Both the position numbers and the translations under genes were made by a program. From Neelides folsomi (Eukaryota > Arthropoda > Collembola > Neelipleona > Neelidae), in NCBI GenBank assembly GCA_034687125.1, contig JAQGBZ010000246.1, positions 30,805 through 94,804 of the forward strand: DNA of 64,000 bases. The letters are read 5' to 3'. Below, one piece after another: positions 1-10,204 of the stretch. Under the pieces are notes generated by a model. That model saw nothing but the letters and a program-made list of their open reading frames with translations. It was not told the origin of the DNA and made no database searches. Position 1 is the first letter of the stretch, and every line of letters begins with the position of its first letter.

Positions 1-110
1 CGATTAGTTAGAGTTGATACTCATTATTCATGTATAGTGATCGATTTCTTTTCACATTATTCATTAATTTAATTCGATATGGAGAAACTTAATAAATGGT
101 ATATGACCAA

Positions 111-1494
111 TTAGAGAGTTTTATTGAATACAGAACGAGCAAAAGTTTGAGCCACGACGATAGGGAATACAAGAGTTGCATCTGCATAGACTTTGACTGG
201 AGCTGCATCCTTTTTAATTTTGCCCCAAGAGACAGCTTCATCCGGTCGAGCTCCTGAATCGCTCCCATCAAATTCTTGACCTGTGTTTATAAAGACGGCG
301 TATTCGCTTCCGTTCCTCTGCATAAAACATAATAATACCATTATACAATCATACTATTCAATTAATCGTAAGTCAAATGAAGTAAATGATATATGAAATT
401 ATTGTGTATTGAGTGTTGGTGGTATTGGTTAATTGGTTGAATGAAGCTGTAGTTAATAAACGAAATAAGTAATTATGCGACATACCATTAAATTCGCATT
501 GCAAACATGATGTTTAATGAGTCCGCCCCCAAGGATCACAACTCCCGTTTTCTTTGCTCTCATCGCCATGCAATTCAATGCTTTGAGATCTCCTAATATG
601 TCAAGAACAAGTCCTGGTTTCTTGAAGGAATGGAAAAACATCACATCCCCTAAAGATCCATCCGTAAGGGCAGGACTGTAAACCGGAATATTATTCTTTG
701 CAGCCCAGTAATAAATTGAGTCCTCATTCCCTATCTTTTCCCCGAGCATTTTGATCATTTTTGATGGGGTCCAAACCTAGAAACGAAAAGAGATGGTTAA
801 ACAACTCAATTACTTTTCCTGTTATGATCAACCTCTTTAGTGGACTCTTGGATTGTGATCATTTCATCAAGTATGGGGCTCATCCAATCTTCAAATTTAC
901 AATAGTTGTCATTCGGCACGAGCAGATTCCCTATCCTATTAATTCCTTTGTCTCTCAGCAGTTTGCCAGGTAGATGAAAGTCTCCCAATAAAGTGTCGCT
1001 GAGACATTTAATAAAATCCTCTTCAACCCCTCCTGCTGTCGTCACGAGGCAATCAACGAGATTCTCTTTCACGAGAAACTTAATCGATTCTCTCAACCCG
1101 CTTGAGACGAGGTTAGAAGTGTAAGCAAGGAATATGGTACAGCCCCGAACTGATTCACCGCTAACTTCATCAAATATCTTTTCCTCTCGGGCTTTTATCT
1201 ATTAAACGTTATAATTGCATTTTAATTAAAAATCGATATTTGGATTCATACTGGTGTGAATGAACATCCTTGTGATTTGGCATTTGAATGAAACTTAACC
1301 ATTCGATTTATTTCATCCACTGCTAGCCCAAAGTTCGTAGCTTGAAATCCCGTTCTCTTGTATGAATTGAGGATGGCTTCATAATCAATACCTTTTGACC
1401 AGTCATAACCTTTAACTTTTTCTTCGTAACCTTCAAGCTTTTCGCTTTTGAGCAGCACGGCTTCTTCTGCAACTTTCTTGGACTCCATCTCCAT
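111..1494 (-). CDS. DHPS: Deoxyhypusine synthase, 4 exons
   Basis: Makes the deoxyhypusine residue on translation factor eIF5A by moving the aminobutyl group of spermidine onto one lysine; NAD-dependent and cytosolic. Coding exons on the minus strand are 1494-1252, 1198-833, 776-486 and 317-111. All junctions are phase 0 with GT...AG introns of 53, 56 and 168 bases, giving 368 residues against 369 in human. Conserved blocks can be read along the length: GFQATNFG in exon 1, [24 protein letters not shown] and [19 protein letters not shown] in exon 2, [11 protein letters not shown] and [10 protein letters not shown] in exon 3, and [20 protein letters not shown] in exon 4. The last block holds the catalytic lysine (about residue 333, human Lys329). 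The start chosen is the first ATG (MEMES); the Met two codons later is equally possible. The donor after exon 2 (GTTGAT) is weak, but the join agrees with the human protein. It is head-to-head with the eL28 gene. Confidence 0.97.
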
Positions 1495-1727
1495 TAAAAT
1501 CCTAATCTCCTTTGATTTCCCTATAAAGTTTTCCGGGTATTACTTATGGGTAATGCAAGACAATTCAAAAGTAAACTCTAAATACTGGTTTTAGTATTTA
1601 AACCTTCCACTACATTTCTCGTATGAGCAATAGTGAAATGTGTTACAAGTTACTTGACTCTCATATAGAGTGCTAAGTTTGAAGGGAGAACAGCACCTCA
1701 GTTCGCCGACGGAACCATCAAAGTAAG
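1495..1727. promoter_or_regulatory. Shared DHPS/eL28 promoter region and probable eL28 5'UTR exon
   Basis: This is the short gap between the DHPS start codon (minus) and the eL28 leader (plus). A strong donor, AAG followed by GTGAGT, lies at 1727/1728, and an acceptor CATAG lies one base before the eL28 ATG at 2036. The end of this region (roughly 1680-1727) is therefore probably a non-coding first exon of eL28. I cannot fix either transcription start from sequence alone. The spacing implies one bidirectional promoter of under about 200 bases. Confidence 0.55.
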
Positions 1728-2034
1728 GTGAGTGTTTAATTACTTTTAAAAATGAAATTTAAAAGATTAACTTACTTCCCCCGATCCCTTCGACTTCTTC
1801 AACCAACTCTTGATAAGTTGATGACCTTTAACGAGTCGATTTAAGCTAAATTCGAAAAGAAACTCGAGTTCGGTCTTTTTAGCAAGGCATGGTATGGACG
1901 CTTATGGCGCCCGACCGTGGCTCCTTGAAGAAACTCGACCGCATTGCTCCCATATACTCTCCAACCCATGTTACCCTATACAAGAATTTTAATTTGGAGT
2001 TATTTAATAAGCTATAATTTAATTTATTCCATAG
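1728..2034 (+). other. Probable 5'UTR intron of eL28 with an unexplained GC-richer block
   Basis: The intron is bounded by GTGAGT at 1728 and CATAG at 2034. Its middle (about 1775-1975) is less AT-rich than the other introns here. It contains a foldable segment at about 1839-1873 (CGAGT...ACTCG around TTTA...TAAA) and a repeated GAAACTCGA. Short frames are open on both strands, for example a 42-codon minus ORF starting MGWRVYGSN and a plus frame MAPDRGSLKKLDRIAP. None matches a family I know. It could hold a structured RNA or a regulatory element. Confidence 0.4.
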
Positions 2035-2035
2035 G

Positions 2036-2825
2036 ATGTCGTCGCATTTGAATTGGCTAATTGTTCGAAACAACAATGCCTTCATCAAGAAGGCCCGCAA
2101 CATTAAGCAGCCCTTCAGTGTGGAGCCTAACAACTTGAAGAATGTCAGCTCCTACCGCTACAGTGGACTTGTCCAAAGAAAAACTGTCGGCATTGAAGCT
2201 GCTCCGGATAAGAAGGGATTCGTTCTCGTCACACGGAAGACCAAGGGACAGGTAAATGGATCTTTCATTCTTACATCATTGCTATTATTCCTTTTATGAT
2301 GATCATTACCACCAAGATCGCATATGAACCCTGACGACAACATTTGCTAATCTGATGAAGTATTTTAAAATCAGCATCTTTTTCTAAGAGACCATTGTTC
2401 ATTTTTATAACGTGTTGATTGAATTTACAGAGGAAGCCTTCACAAATGTTCAGTAAGACAACAATGAAGGCCGCTGGACCCCGAAGGCCCCTCAATAAGT
2501 TGAAGAAGACACTTATGAAGAACAAATACAGGAAGGACCTTACGAAGGTATTTAAATTCATATTTTTAATCATGAATATCAACATATTGATAAAGTTCCT
2601 TTTCTCTTATGATGACTCTTACCACCAAGATCGCAGATGAGCTCTGACGACAATATTTGCTAATCTGATGAAATATTTTCATAATTACAATTATTTGAAA
2701 GTATGGTTTTGTTCGTATGCATTAATTTTTTGTTTCTTTTTAAGGCGGCGTTGGTGAGAGCATCCGTAATTCTCCGATCCCAACGACAGCCCAAGAAGAA
2801 GTCGAAAGGAAAGAAGGCAGAATAA
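2036..2825 (+). CDS. RPL28: 60S ribosomal protein eL28, 3 coding exons
   Basis: Component of the cytosolic large ribosomal subunit. Coding exons are 2036-2251, 2431-2547 and 2745-2825, all phase 0, giving 137 residues, the same as human. Exon 1 reads [17 protein letters not shown], then [20 protein letters not shown] and [12 protein letters not shown]. Exon 2 carries KNKYRKDL, matching the human KNKYRPDL block. Exon 3 reads [13 protein letters not shown] and ends in a lysine-rich tail. The ATG follows its acceptor by one base. Possible poly(A) signals (AATAAA) overlap and follow the stop codon. Introns 2252-2430 and 2548-2744 each host a U24 snoRNA copy. The gene faces RPRD2 tail to tail. Confidence 0.97.
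2291..2360 (+). ncRNA. SNORD24: C/D-box snoRNA U24 (SNORD24-like), copy A, in an eL28 intron
   Basis: C box TGATGA is at 2297-2302 and D box CTGA at 2352-2355. After the C box comes TACCACCAAGATC, which as I recall is exactly complementary to the 28S rRNA stretch GATCTTGGTGGTA. An internal C'-like TGACGA (2332-2337) follows, then CATTTGCTA, complementary except near its 5' end to the neighbouring 28S stretch TAGCAAATATT. The D' box is degenerate (CATA). The same two guides define U24 in human and snR24 in yeast, which direct 2'-O-methylation of 28S/25S rRNA. The copy would be released from the spliced host intron. The ends are approximate. Confidence 0.85.
2605..2673 (+). ncRNA. SNORD24: C/D-box snoRNA U24 (SNORD24-like), copy B, in the next eL28 intron
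   Basis: Close paralogue of copy A. C box TGATGA is at 2610-2615 and D box CTGA at 2665-2668. The guide TACCACCAAGATC is identical, D' is CAGA and C' is TGACGA. The second guide, AATATTTGCTA, here matches 28S perfectly, whereas copy A has one change. The two copies share about 60 bases that align base for base, while the flanking intron sequence differs, so the snoRNA was copied rather than the whole intron. Confidence 0.87.
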
Positions 2826-4339
2826 ATAATAAACTCATCAGTTTTTGATTTGACAATGGAATGTAAAATTATTGAGCACATTTTATTTTCAATCTTCGTG
2901 TCGAAGTGTCAACATTTGTTTTAATTTAACGAGATCAGTCCAACAATGACCAAAGGGTCGTATTATATCTATTATTTGGTAATACGTGTTTAAATGCATG
3001 CCACAACAGTTTTTTTAATACACTTGGTACAAGTTATATAGATAGCTAAAAAATTTGCTCTAACATTAAAAAAAGTAAATTCGATTTAAATGCTAATGAC
3101 TGAGAGGGGTATGTAGAAAAATATTTACGGCATCGGGACTTTAAAAATTCGTTAATTAACTTTATAGTGTGAATTGCACGTAATGCATCTAATGCCTAAT
3201 TTAATAAATACTCCTAAATCTTTTATATAAAAATATCTGACAAGATTATGTTTAAATATATTATGCAAGAGGTTATTTTATTAATTGCCGTTTGGAAGTG
3301 AAATGCTTATTTTTAATATACGAATTTTTATCAATTAGCTAAAAATGCTTTCACCCTAAGGCTTTCATGATTTAAGGCGTTTAACAACATTTAACTTTCA
3401 AGTCACTTGAAAGTTTTGTCGGAGAATTTTATAATCTTTTTTACAGTTAATTATAAATATATCTAATAATTATTTCAACATTTATTTTACATTTGTGTTA
3501 AACCTATCGACTTTAAAAAATAAATTTACAATTAAAGAGTAACTACTTAATAATTCCTTATAGTGTTATAATTTTCATAATCTTTCAAAAGGCAAGTGCA
3601 TTTTTACAGAATCCGATCAGGTTAAATTTCAACAGCTAGTAGCGCTAATAAATAAAATTATATTAATCTTTTAATGGTAAATATCAAATTAAGTCAGAAT
3701 GGAAATAAATGTATTTTTCTTTAAGAACCTATTAAATAAATTACTCTTCAATGATCCAACATTCAATATTTTCATAAATTATAACTTAAATCAAGGCATA
3801 TTAAAATAAAATAAAGATTTAAATAGCAAGGGACAATTGATCTTTTGGTTTAAATGTATAAAATAGCACTTAAAGAAATATAAATTACCAAAAAAGATAG
3901 ATTTATATTATAAACTTATTTTAAAGTATGATATTACATAGACGATAATATTGAAATGATACATTAAACGTAATTACAATAAGATCATACATAAGATATA
4001 TCATTTTGTACGAAATAATCGTGAGGCAAGACCAAGGGGTTCTCACAAATTAATAATTTTGTAGGTATTCAGTTATTTTTTATCTTAATTGATAATTTAA
4101 GACGTGGTGTACAAATTTAGTAAGATGTGTAATATTCACTATATATAATATAAAAACAATTTACACTAACAAAAACAGTGTTGATTAAATCAAAAAAAAC
4201 AATAATTCATTAACATTCTATAAATTTACTAGAGCATAATCCATTTTGTTATTTTAAAATTAGAACAACAGTTTTATAAGGATACACATTAGAAAATTAC
4301 AATAAAAATGCGATGGCTTATGAACATGAACAGTATTAA
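2826..4339. other. Intergenic, between the 3' ends of eL28 and RPRD2
   Basis: Very AT-rich spacer of about 1.5 kb between two convergent genes. It must hold both 3'UTRs and poly(A) sites. I see no open frame, repeat array or RNA gene in it. Confidence 0.7.
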
Positions 4340-6911
4340 TTAGAAGTTTCCTCCTCTGGTTCTAGGAGAAGATCTTGGGAATCGTCCCCTGAAAGACGAT
4401 CGGAAATTGTTTCCTATTCCGCTGCTGCCTCTACTACCTCGTCTCGGTGGACTCATCACCCCTGGGGGACCATCTGACATATAATCGTATTCTTCAGGAG
4501 AAGCACTCCCTCCATTTACTCCTGGCACTAGAAAAGAAAATTAAAGTAATTGTTTAATTTTGCCATTTTTATATGTATAATTAATCCTTAAAGTACAAAA
4601 TCCAATTGCCAATTATTACCGTCATGTGCAAGCTGTTTTCCTTCAAAAGTTTCATAATTGTTGAAAGGCTGAGACGGAAAATTTTGATTTGGTTGCATGT
4701 GCGTTTGACCTCCCATTGGAGTATCCAGTAGAGGTCTTGATCGATTCATTCCAATAGGGTTTCTTGGGGAAAATCCTCGTTGTCTTGGCCCACCTCGGTT
4801 CATTCCTCTACCCCTAATGTTTGGTCTTCTTCCATTTCCTCTGAATCCTCCAAATTGGTGCTCATTTTGTTGATTTGACTCGTGTGGATTTTGCGGAGGA
4901 GGGAATGGCGGATAAGGATTAAACCTCCCAGGATTATTCCCAATGACATTATTCCCCATAAAGTCTCCATACTGACCAAATCTAGGCGGTTGGTTCATAT
5001 TCGGAAATTGGGGGTTCATATGGCTCATGTTCGGAGGCGGTTGTTGAGGATTGATATTGTTATTATTGTTATTCATATTCATTTGGGGATGCATTTGATT
5101 CTGAGACTCGATTGTCTCATAGTCGCTCAATTGTTGATTATTGTGTTTTACAGGAGAAAGAGTTGCTGAGGGCTCAGGTGGCGGTGGACCTCCAGGAGGC
5201 AGAGGAATTGAACTAACATCTGATAAATCAAAAGAGTTGGGAGGATAGCGATTTTCTGTTGTTGGTTGAGACTGCGGTTGGAAGTTTGGGAGTTGGAAAG
5301 GAAGTTGATCGGGTGTTTGATAGACGTTAGAGGAAGATTGAATAAAGGGACTTTGTTGTTCGGGTGTTTGGTATATTGAACCACTCGATTGTGTATTGAA
5401 CTGGATGTAATTGTCTTGCCAAGGGGGTTCGTAAATTTGCGGAGGGTGCGGAGCGATTTGACCCAATACAGATATCGAAGGCATCGATGGCATTTGAGGC
5501 GACGGGGGACGAGGAGCAGATGGCAATTGAACATAAGAAGGAATTGGTGGAGGTTGAAGGTGTTCTTCGGGTTGCGGCGAAGGAGGAGAAGGAATTGGAC
5601 TAAAATCTCCTTCCATTTCTATAAAATAATATTTTTATTATTAATTATTTTGCTGATTTTTCCTCTAATCTAATTAAATATGGTAAATTAGGATCAAAAT
5701 CAGTTTGATAAAATATTTTGTTGGTTGATTTGATATTTGTACTTACCATCGAATGCTTTGATTTTCTCGTTTACTTTTTCAAGCGTTTTTTCGACCCTTG
5801 TTGTAAAATTTTTATAAGCTGAGTTTACAATTTTCGCTTCGCTTCGAACATTTTCATAAAATACAATGGCGATTTCGGCCGCTTCAACAATTTTTCTCCG
5901 TTCATCTACTTCAGATTGGAGTTTGTTTTCTGACTCTTGAACTTCACTTAACAGTTTGGTCATTTCTGTAATGACGTCCAATCCGTGTTCTCGATTGTTG
6001 ATCGATCCTTTCAGCCTACACAAAAACAAAAAGGTAAATAAATAATGTTAAGTATCCAAAATAAATAATAGGACTGCATTTGAAATTGAAAAATATTTTG
6101 ACTCACGCATTGGATTCAATATTGAAGTAGTGTTTTGATTTGAAAGCAACGCCAAGATGAGATTTGATTCTTGAGGATTTCACTTTATTAACTAAAAAAG
6201 AAGGTTGAAAAGCTTGAACCTTCGCTGCATCAGCGGTATATGTTTCAGGCTTTCTCTTTTCAACTTTATCTTTTGCCGGAACATTATCTATTGCAAATAT
6301 AAATTAGTGATCTTTAATAATAATACCATATTCGAGAATAAAATAAAAGTAAAAGGAATATTTAGCTATAACTCAACTTACTGAGTAAAGATAAGAGATC
6401 AGCGACAAAGTCTTTGGAATAGACATTCCTCTCTTCCCAAATCTTAAATATTCTTGCGATGGCCGAAGAAACGGCTGAAGGGGTTCGAACAAGCGGAGTC
6501 GCCTTCTGAACTGCACAAATCCAAAGATTTACAACGACAAGATCTCCTTTTCTCTTCGCGTGTTGGACGACGTCATTAGCCAAGTAAAAGAGAGTTAGAC
6601 GTTTCTCTACGGGGCCTTAAAACAAACCAATTAAATTAATTTATATTTAATATATATTACAAGAACTATTATATAATTTAATTATAAAAAATATTTATTT
6701 TATAATCGGATTTTTACTCACTTTTCTTTAGAACCTTGAACCAGGTGTCAATAACAGCACTTGATGACTTTTTATTCGCCTGACACCATAATGACAGACC
6801 TTGGACGCTCTCCTGTGTATCTCGGAGCCCCTCGAGACGCTTTTCAAGGAGGGAAACATCAATTGCTCCTTCAGAGTCCGGTCCATTGGAGCCGCCGTCG
6901 TCTCCACTCAT
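4340..6911 (-). CDS. RPRD2: RPRD2-like CTD-interacting (CID) protein, 6 exons
   Basis: Nuclear protein that binds the phosphorylated C-terminal domain of RNA polymerase II and influences its dephosphorylation and transcript processing. Exons on the minus strand are 6911-6722, 6615-6382, 6287-6107, 6015-5747, 5618-4620 and 4527-4340. Phases agree throughout, giving 686 residues. Residues of about 15-140 form the CID domain, with GLSLWCQANKK, RLTLFYLANDVVQHAKRK and IARIFKIWEERNVY. Residues of about 205-290 form the charged helical segment typical of RPRD proteins, with AIVFYENVRSEAKIVNSAYKNF. The long Pro/Gln/Asn-rich tail and the final RG-rich segment point to RPRD2 rather than the roughly 310-residue RPRD1A/B, although the tail is much shorter than in vertebrate RPRD2. 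The start is the ATG of MSGDDGG at 6911; the frame stays open upstream but only from a GTG. Confidence 0.9.
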
Positions 6912-7336
6912 CGCCCCATCAAATGATTGAACACTTTCGAGAAACTTCACTGTCACCCCCTCATCCCACCGTAATTTATCCCCTTACTTGGTACAATGGC
7001 CTAAAGGATCCAGGATACCAAGAGGGTAAAATTTTAATTACAATTAGAAAATTCCCTAATAATTCTTATTTTACCTCTGTCGGTTCATTTATTCGCCATA
7101 TTCGTGACGTCGAGCCAAAGAGCAAAAAGCTATAGGTCTGCGTTTAGCTTATATTGTGCACATTTGATCCATTACTCCCCCTCTGCTGGTTGGAAGCCGA
7201 AGAGATTTATTTATTGTACGTTATTTTATATTTATTGTGTAGAGTTCATTTTATTATTGGGAGTTCTTTGTTCTCCTTCATATTTACAGTTTTTTGACAT
7301 ATAATCGACAGAATTTAATCAAGATATGAATTAAAA
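6912..7336. promoter_or_regulatory. Divergent promoter region between RPRD2 and SIRT5
   Basis: The 425 bases separate the two divergent start codons, so both promoters and leaders must lie here. No convincing TATA or initiator can be singled out in such AT-rich DNA. There is an in-frame TAA upstream of the SIRT5 ATG (7316-7318). Confidence 0.6.
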
Positions 7337-8656
7337 ATGAAACCATCTAGTGACATGAAAGCATTTAGAGAAATCTTTAAGAAGTCGAAGAATATTGTGA
7401 TCCTTACAGGAGCCGGTAAAGTTAATAATTTACTTATCTCAATATTTTTTATCATATTATAAATTTTTGTTGCAACTCAAATTAATGCTTCTTTAATATT
7501 TGACATTTCTTTTATTGAAATAGGAATATCAGCTGAAAGCGGAGTTCCAACATTTCGGGGAGCTGGTGGCTTTTGGAGAAAATATAAATCACAAAATCTT
7601 GCCACTCCAGAAGCATTTCGTAAAAGTCCTTCCCTTGTATGGGAATTTTATCATTATCGGAGAGAAGTTGTTTTCATTAAACATCCCAATAATGTGAGAG
7701 ACATTAATATTTATATTTATGGACAATGATTAAATAGATTAAACTCATAAAAATTTTATATCTTTTACTTTCAGGCACATAAAGCAATTGCGGAATGTGA
7801 AAAAAGATTAAAGGCCGAAGATCGAAGGGTTGTTGTTATCACCCAGAATGTTGATGAGCTTCATCGAAGAGCGGGTACTGAAAACATTATTGAACTTCAT
7901 GGATCTTTGTTCAAGACAAGGTGCACAAAATGTGGAAAATGTGATAGTAATTTTGATAGCCCTATTTGCCCAGCTTTAAAAGACAAAGGGTAATTCCATT
8001 GATATTGTAGAAATTATGTTTGTGTGTTCATTATTCATTATATTAAGTAATATTTTTCATATTTTTTATAGTAAATTATTCTTTAAATCAATTTTATTGC
8101 CCAATGTCAAATAGAGAGCCAGATCCAGAAGCGATTGATGCATCAATTCCAGAAAGCGAACTTCCACGTTGTTTATCTTGTAGTGGTCTTCTGCGCCCTG
8201 ACATCATTTGGTTTGGTGAAGGCCTTAAGGATGAAGACCTTTTAAATGCAGGTAATTTTTATTAATCAAATCAAATATTTTTTAACATTTTCTTAAATAT
8301 CATTTTTATAGAAAATGAGCTAGAAAAATGTGATCTTTGTCTCGTCGTTGGGACTTCTTCTGTTGTTTATCCTGCTGCGATGTTTGCTCCTCAAGTTGCA
8401 GCTCGAGGAGTTCCTGTAGCGGAATTTAATTTGGAGTCCACGCCTGCAACTGATGAATTCAAGTATGTTTGAGAATCTGAACATGTAACATAGTTTAGCT
8501 GTTGAAAATGTATCTTAAAAATGGCGGGTATACATGTATACTGTATACATGTGGGTATACGTGTGTATTGTAGTTTTAATCTGTGTTCATTTTGTTTTCA
8601 GTTTTCATTTTCAAGGGCCTTGTGGAACTACTCTACCCGAAGCTTTAGCTCCATGA
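7337..8656 (+). CDS. SIRT5: Sirtuin 5, NAD-dependent protein deacylase, 6 exons
   Basis: Removes succinyl, malonyl and glutaryl groups from lysines using NAD. Exons are 7337-7415, 7524-7693, 7775-7989, 8115-8251, 8312-8462 and 8602-8656; phases agree and the product is 268 residues. NAD-binding [20 protein letters not shown] spans residues 25-44. Tyr69 and Arg72 in FYHYRREV equal the human Tyr102/Arg105 pair that recognises acidic acyl groups, so the class is clear. [12 protein letters not shown] is at 106-117 and the catalytic His125 is in ELHGS. Zinc cysteines are C133, C136, C174 and C177; the second pair is spaced CxxC instead of the human Cxxxx[20 protein letters not shown] and [13 protein letters not shown] close the fold. 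The protein begins at the equivalent of about human residue 34, so the usual mitochondrial presequence is absent from this model. Confidence 0.97.
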
Positions 8657-10204
8657 TTAAATGATTGATCAATTAAAGTTGTTAAAAAAATAACGTTAAA
8701 ATTATTTTTGTCATTTATCCATTTAACCATTTTGATTAAAGAAAGGATATAAAAGAATACGTTTTCTTTTTTATTGTTAGTGCATAATTATGTAGGTGTA
8801 TAATGAAAAACCAAAAAAGAAGTGCTAAAAGTTTATTTTAAAAGAATTTTAATGTTTATTTTCTTTTCGAATATGTACACGTTTATTGAATTGTGATGTA
8901 CCTACTCTTTGTTTCTTAATTAATTAAGTTCATTTTTATGTTAAAACCTTTTACATCACGTTAAATATTTAATTATAACATATTCGTTTACAGGCTTTTG
9001 CAAATATTCGAGTTTAAACTACAGATAGACTAGATTAGAATAAATCTACAGACATCAACCAACCACACTATGTATTACATAAGATTATAGTATATGCGTA
9101 TGGTCTAATTGATCTTCCAGTTGAAAGTCGATATATGTAAACATACGTTTTCTTTCTAAGCGTAAAATAATAAGATTAATGTTAAAAAGGATAAAATATT
9201 AACACAATGATACAGATAGCTCACACATTATAAATTATATGTATGTATATTATGCAATTTTTAAATTATTTCATAATTCAAATGTTTAGTAAAGAATGAC
9301 TAGAATTTGACTACTACCCAACAGCAGAAAGGCATGCGCTCCCTTTATCAATGTTAGACGAGGGGTCGCGCAAACCTTTATGCTCCTGGGTAGAAGATGG
9401 GTAATACTTTTAAAATATAAATATTAACAAAAATCATTAATTTTCACATCGAGAAGCTACCTTATTTATTTGTATGTTATTCACATGGGTGTTTTTACAT
9501 ATTATATGATACAAACCTAACTGTGGAATTCATATTATTATACAGTAATTTTAATATTTATAAAATTAAATACAAATGCTTCTGAACTTACTGATTGAAA
9601 ATTATATGTAATACTATATACTTACTGGTACTATTGGATCATAGTCAAGACTAGTTTGACTATTGCTGAACTAATTTGTAAAATCTTTTTTGCAAAACAG
9701 ATATATAACTAACCACAATGTTCCACCAATAATTAAATTGATCTATATTACATATAGGTTTTTTGTATATTAAGTACTACCAGTATTTGATAATATTAGT
9801 GTAACATTTAATTGTAATATCATATATCAGCATTATTGAACTAAAATTTGATGTTTTTTCTGAATAATGTTATATTGCATTACTCTGATATTACTCTATA
9901 TTTCATTATAATACAAACACTTATTGTTTAGTTGGTGAATTGAGTCTGATCCTTATCATATCAGTATTTCTCACAACACGAAAGTGTGGTCTGTAACTGT
10001 ACATAGTTTGTGTACAAATATAAATTATGAATGAAACAAATTAATCCGACATAATTATAAAGTCTTCGAGCTAAAGAGAGAAAGAGAGCTCAAATGATAT
10101 CAATTACAAATTGGATATCGAATACCACGAGACATAAATTAACTAGTTACGTTTCAATTATTATTGATAATTGATATCGATTATAATTACGTTGGTGTAA
10201 AATC
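8657..10204. other. Intergenic, between the 3' ends of SIRT5 and Lim3
   Basis: AT-rich spacer of about 1.5 kb between convergent genes, including both 3'UTRs. The only compositional exception is a GC-richer hairpin at 9314-9393, listed separately. No open frame or RNA gene is otherwise evident. Confidence 0.7.
9314..9393. other. 80-base imperfect hairpin of unknown function
   Basis: The arms CTACCCA (9314-9320) and TGGGTAG (9387-9393) pair perfectly. The following 19 positions on each side pair at 14, reaching GCGC/GCGC at 9336-9339 and 9368-9371. That gives about 21 of 26 pairs in the stem, with a loop of about 28 bases that can itself pair partly (CCCT/AGGGG). The segment stands out as GC-richer than its surroundings. 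Size and shape resemble a microRNA precursor or a tiny inverted-repeat element. I do not recognise either arm as a known microRNA. Confidence 0.5.

Noticed and set aside
4882-5673. Several overlapping ORFs on the plus strand and in another minus frame
   Set aside because: They are shadows of the proline-rich exon 5 of RPRD2, whose frame is fixed by splice phases and the flanking conserved domains.
6912-6956. N-terminal extension of the RPRD2 protein
   Set aside because: The frame is open upstream of the first ATG, but only back to a GTG and without conserved residues; the ATG at 6911 is the sensible start.
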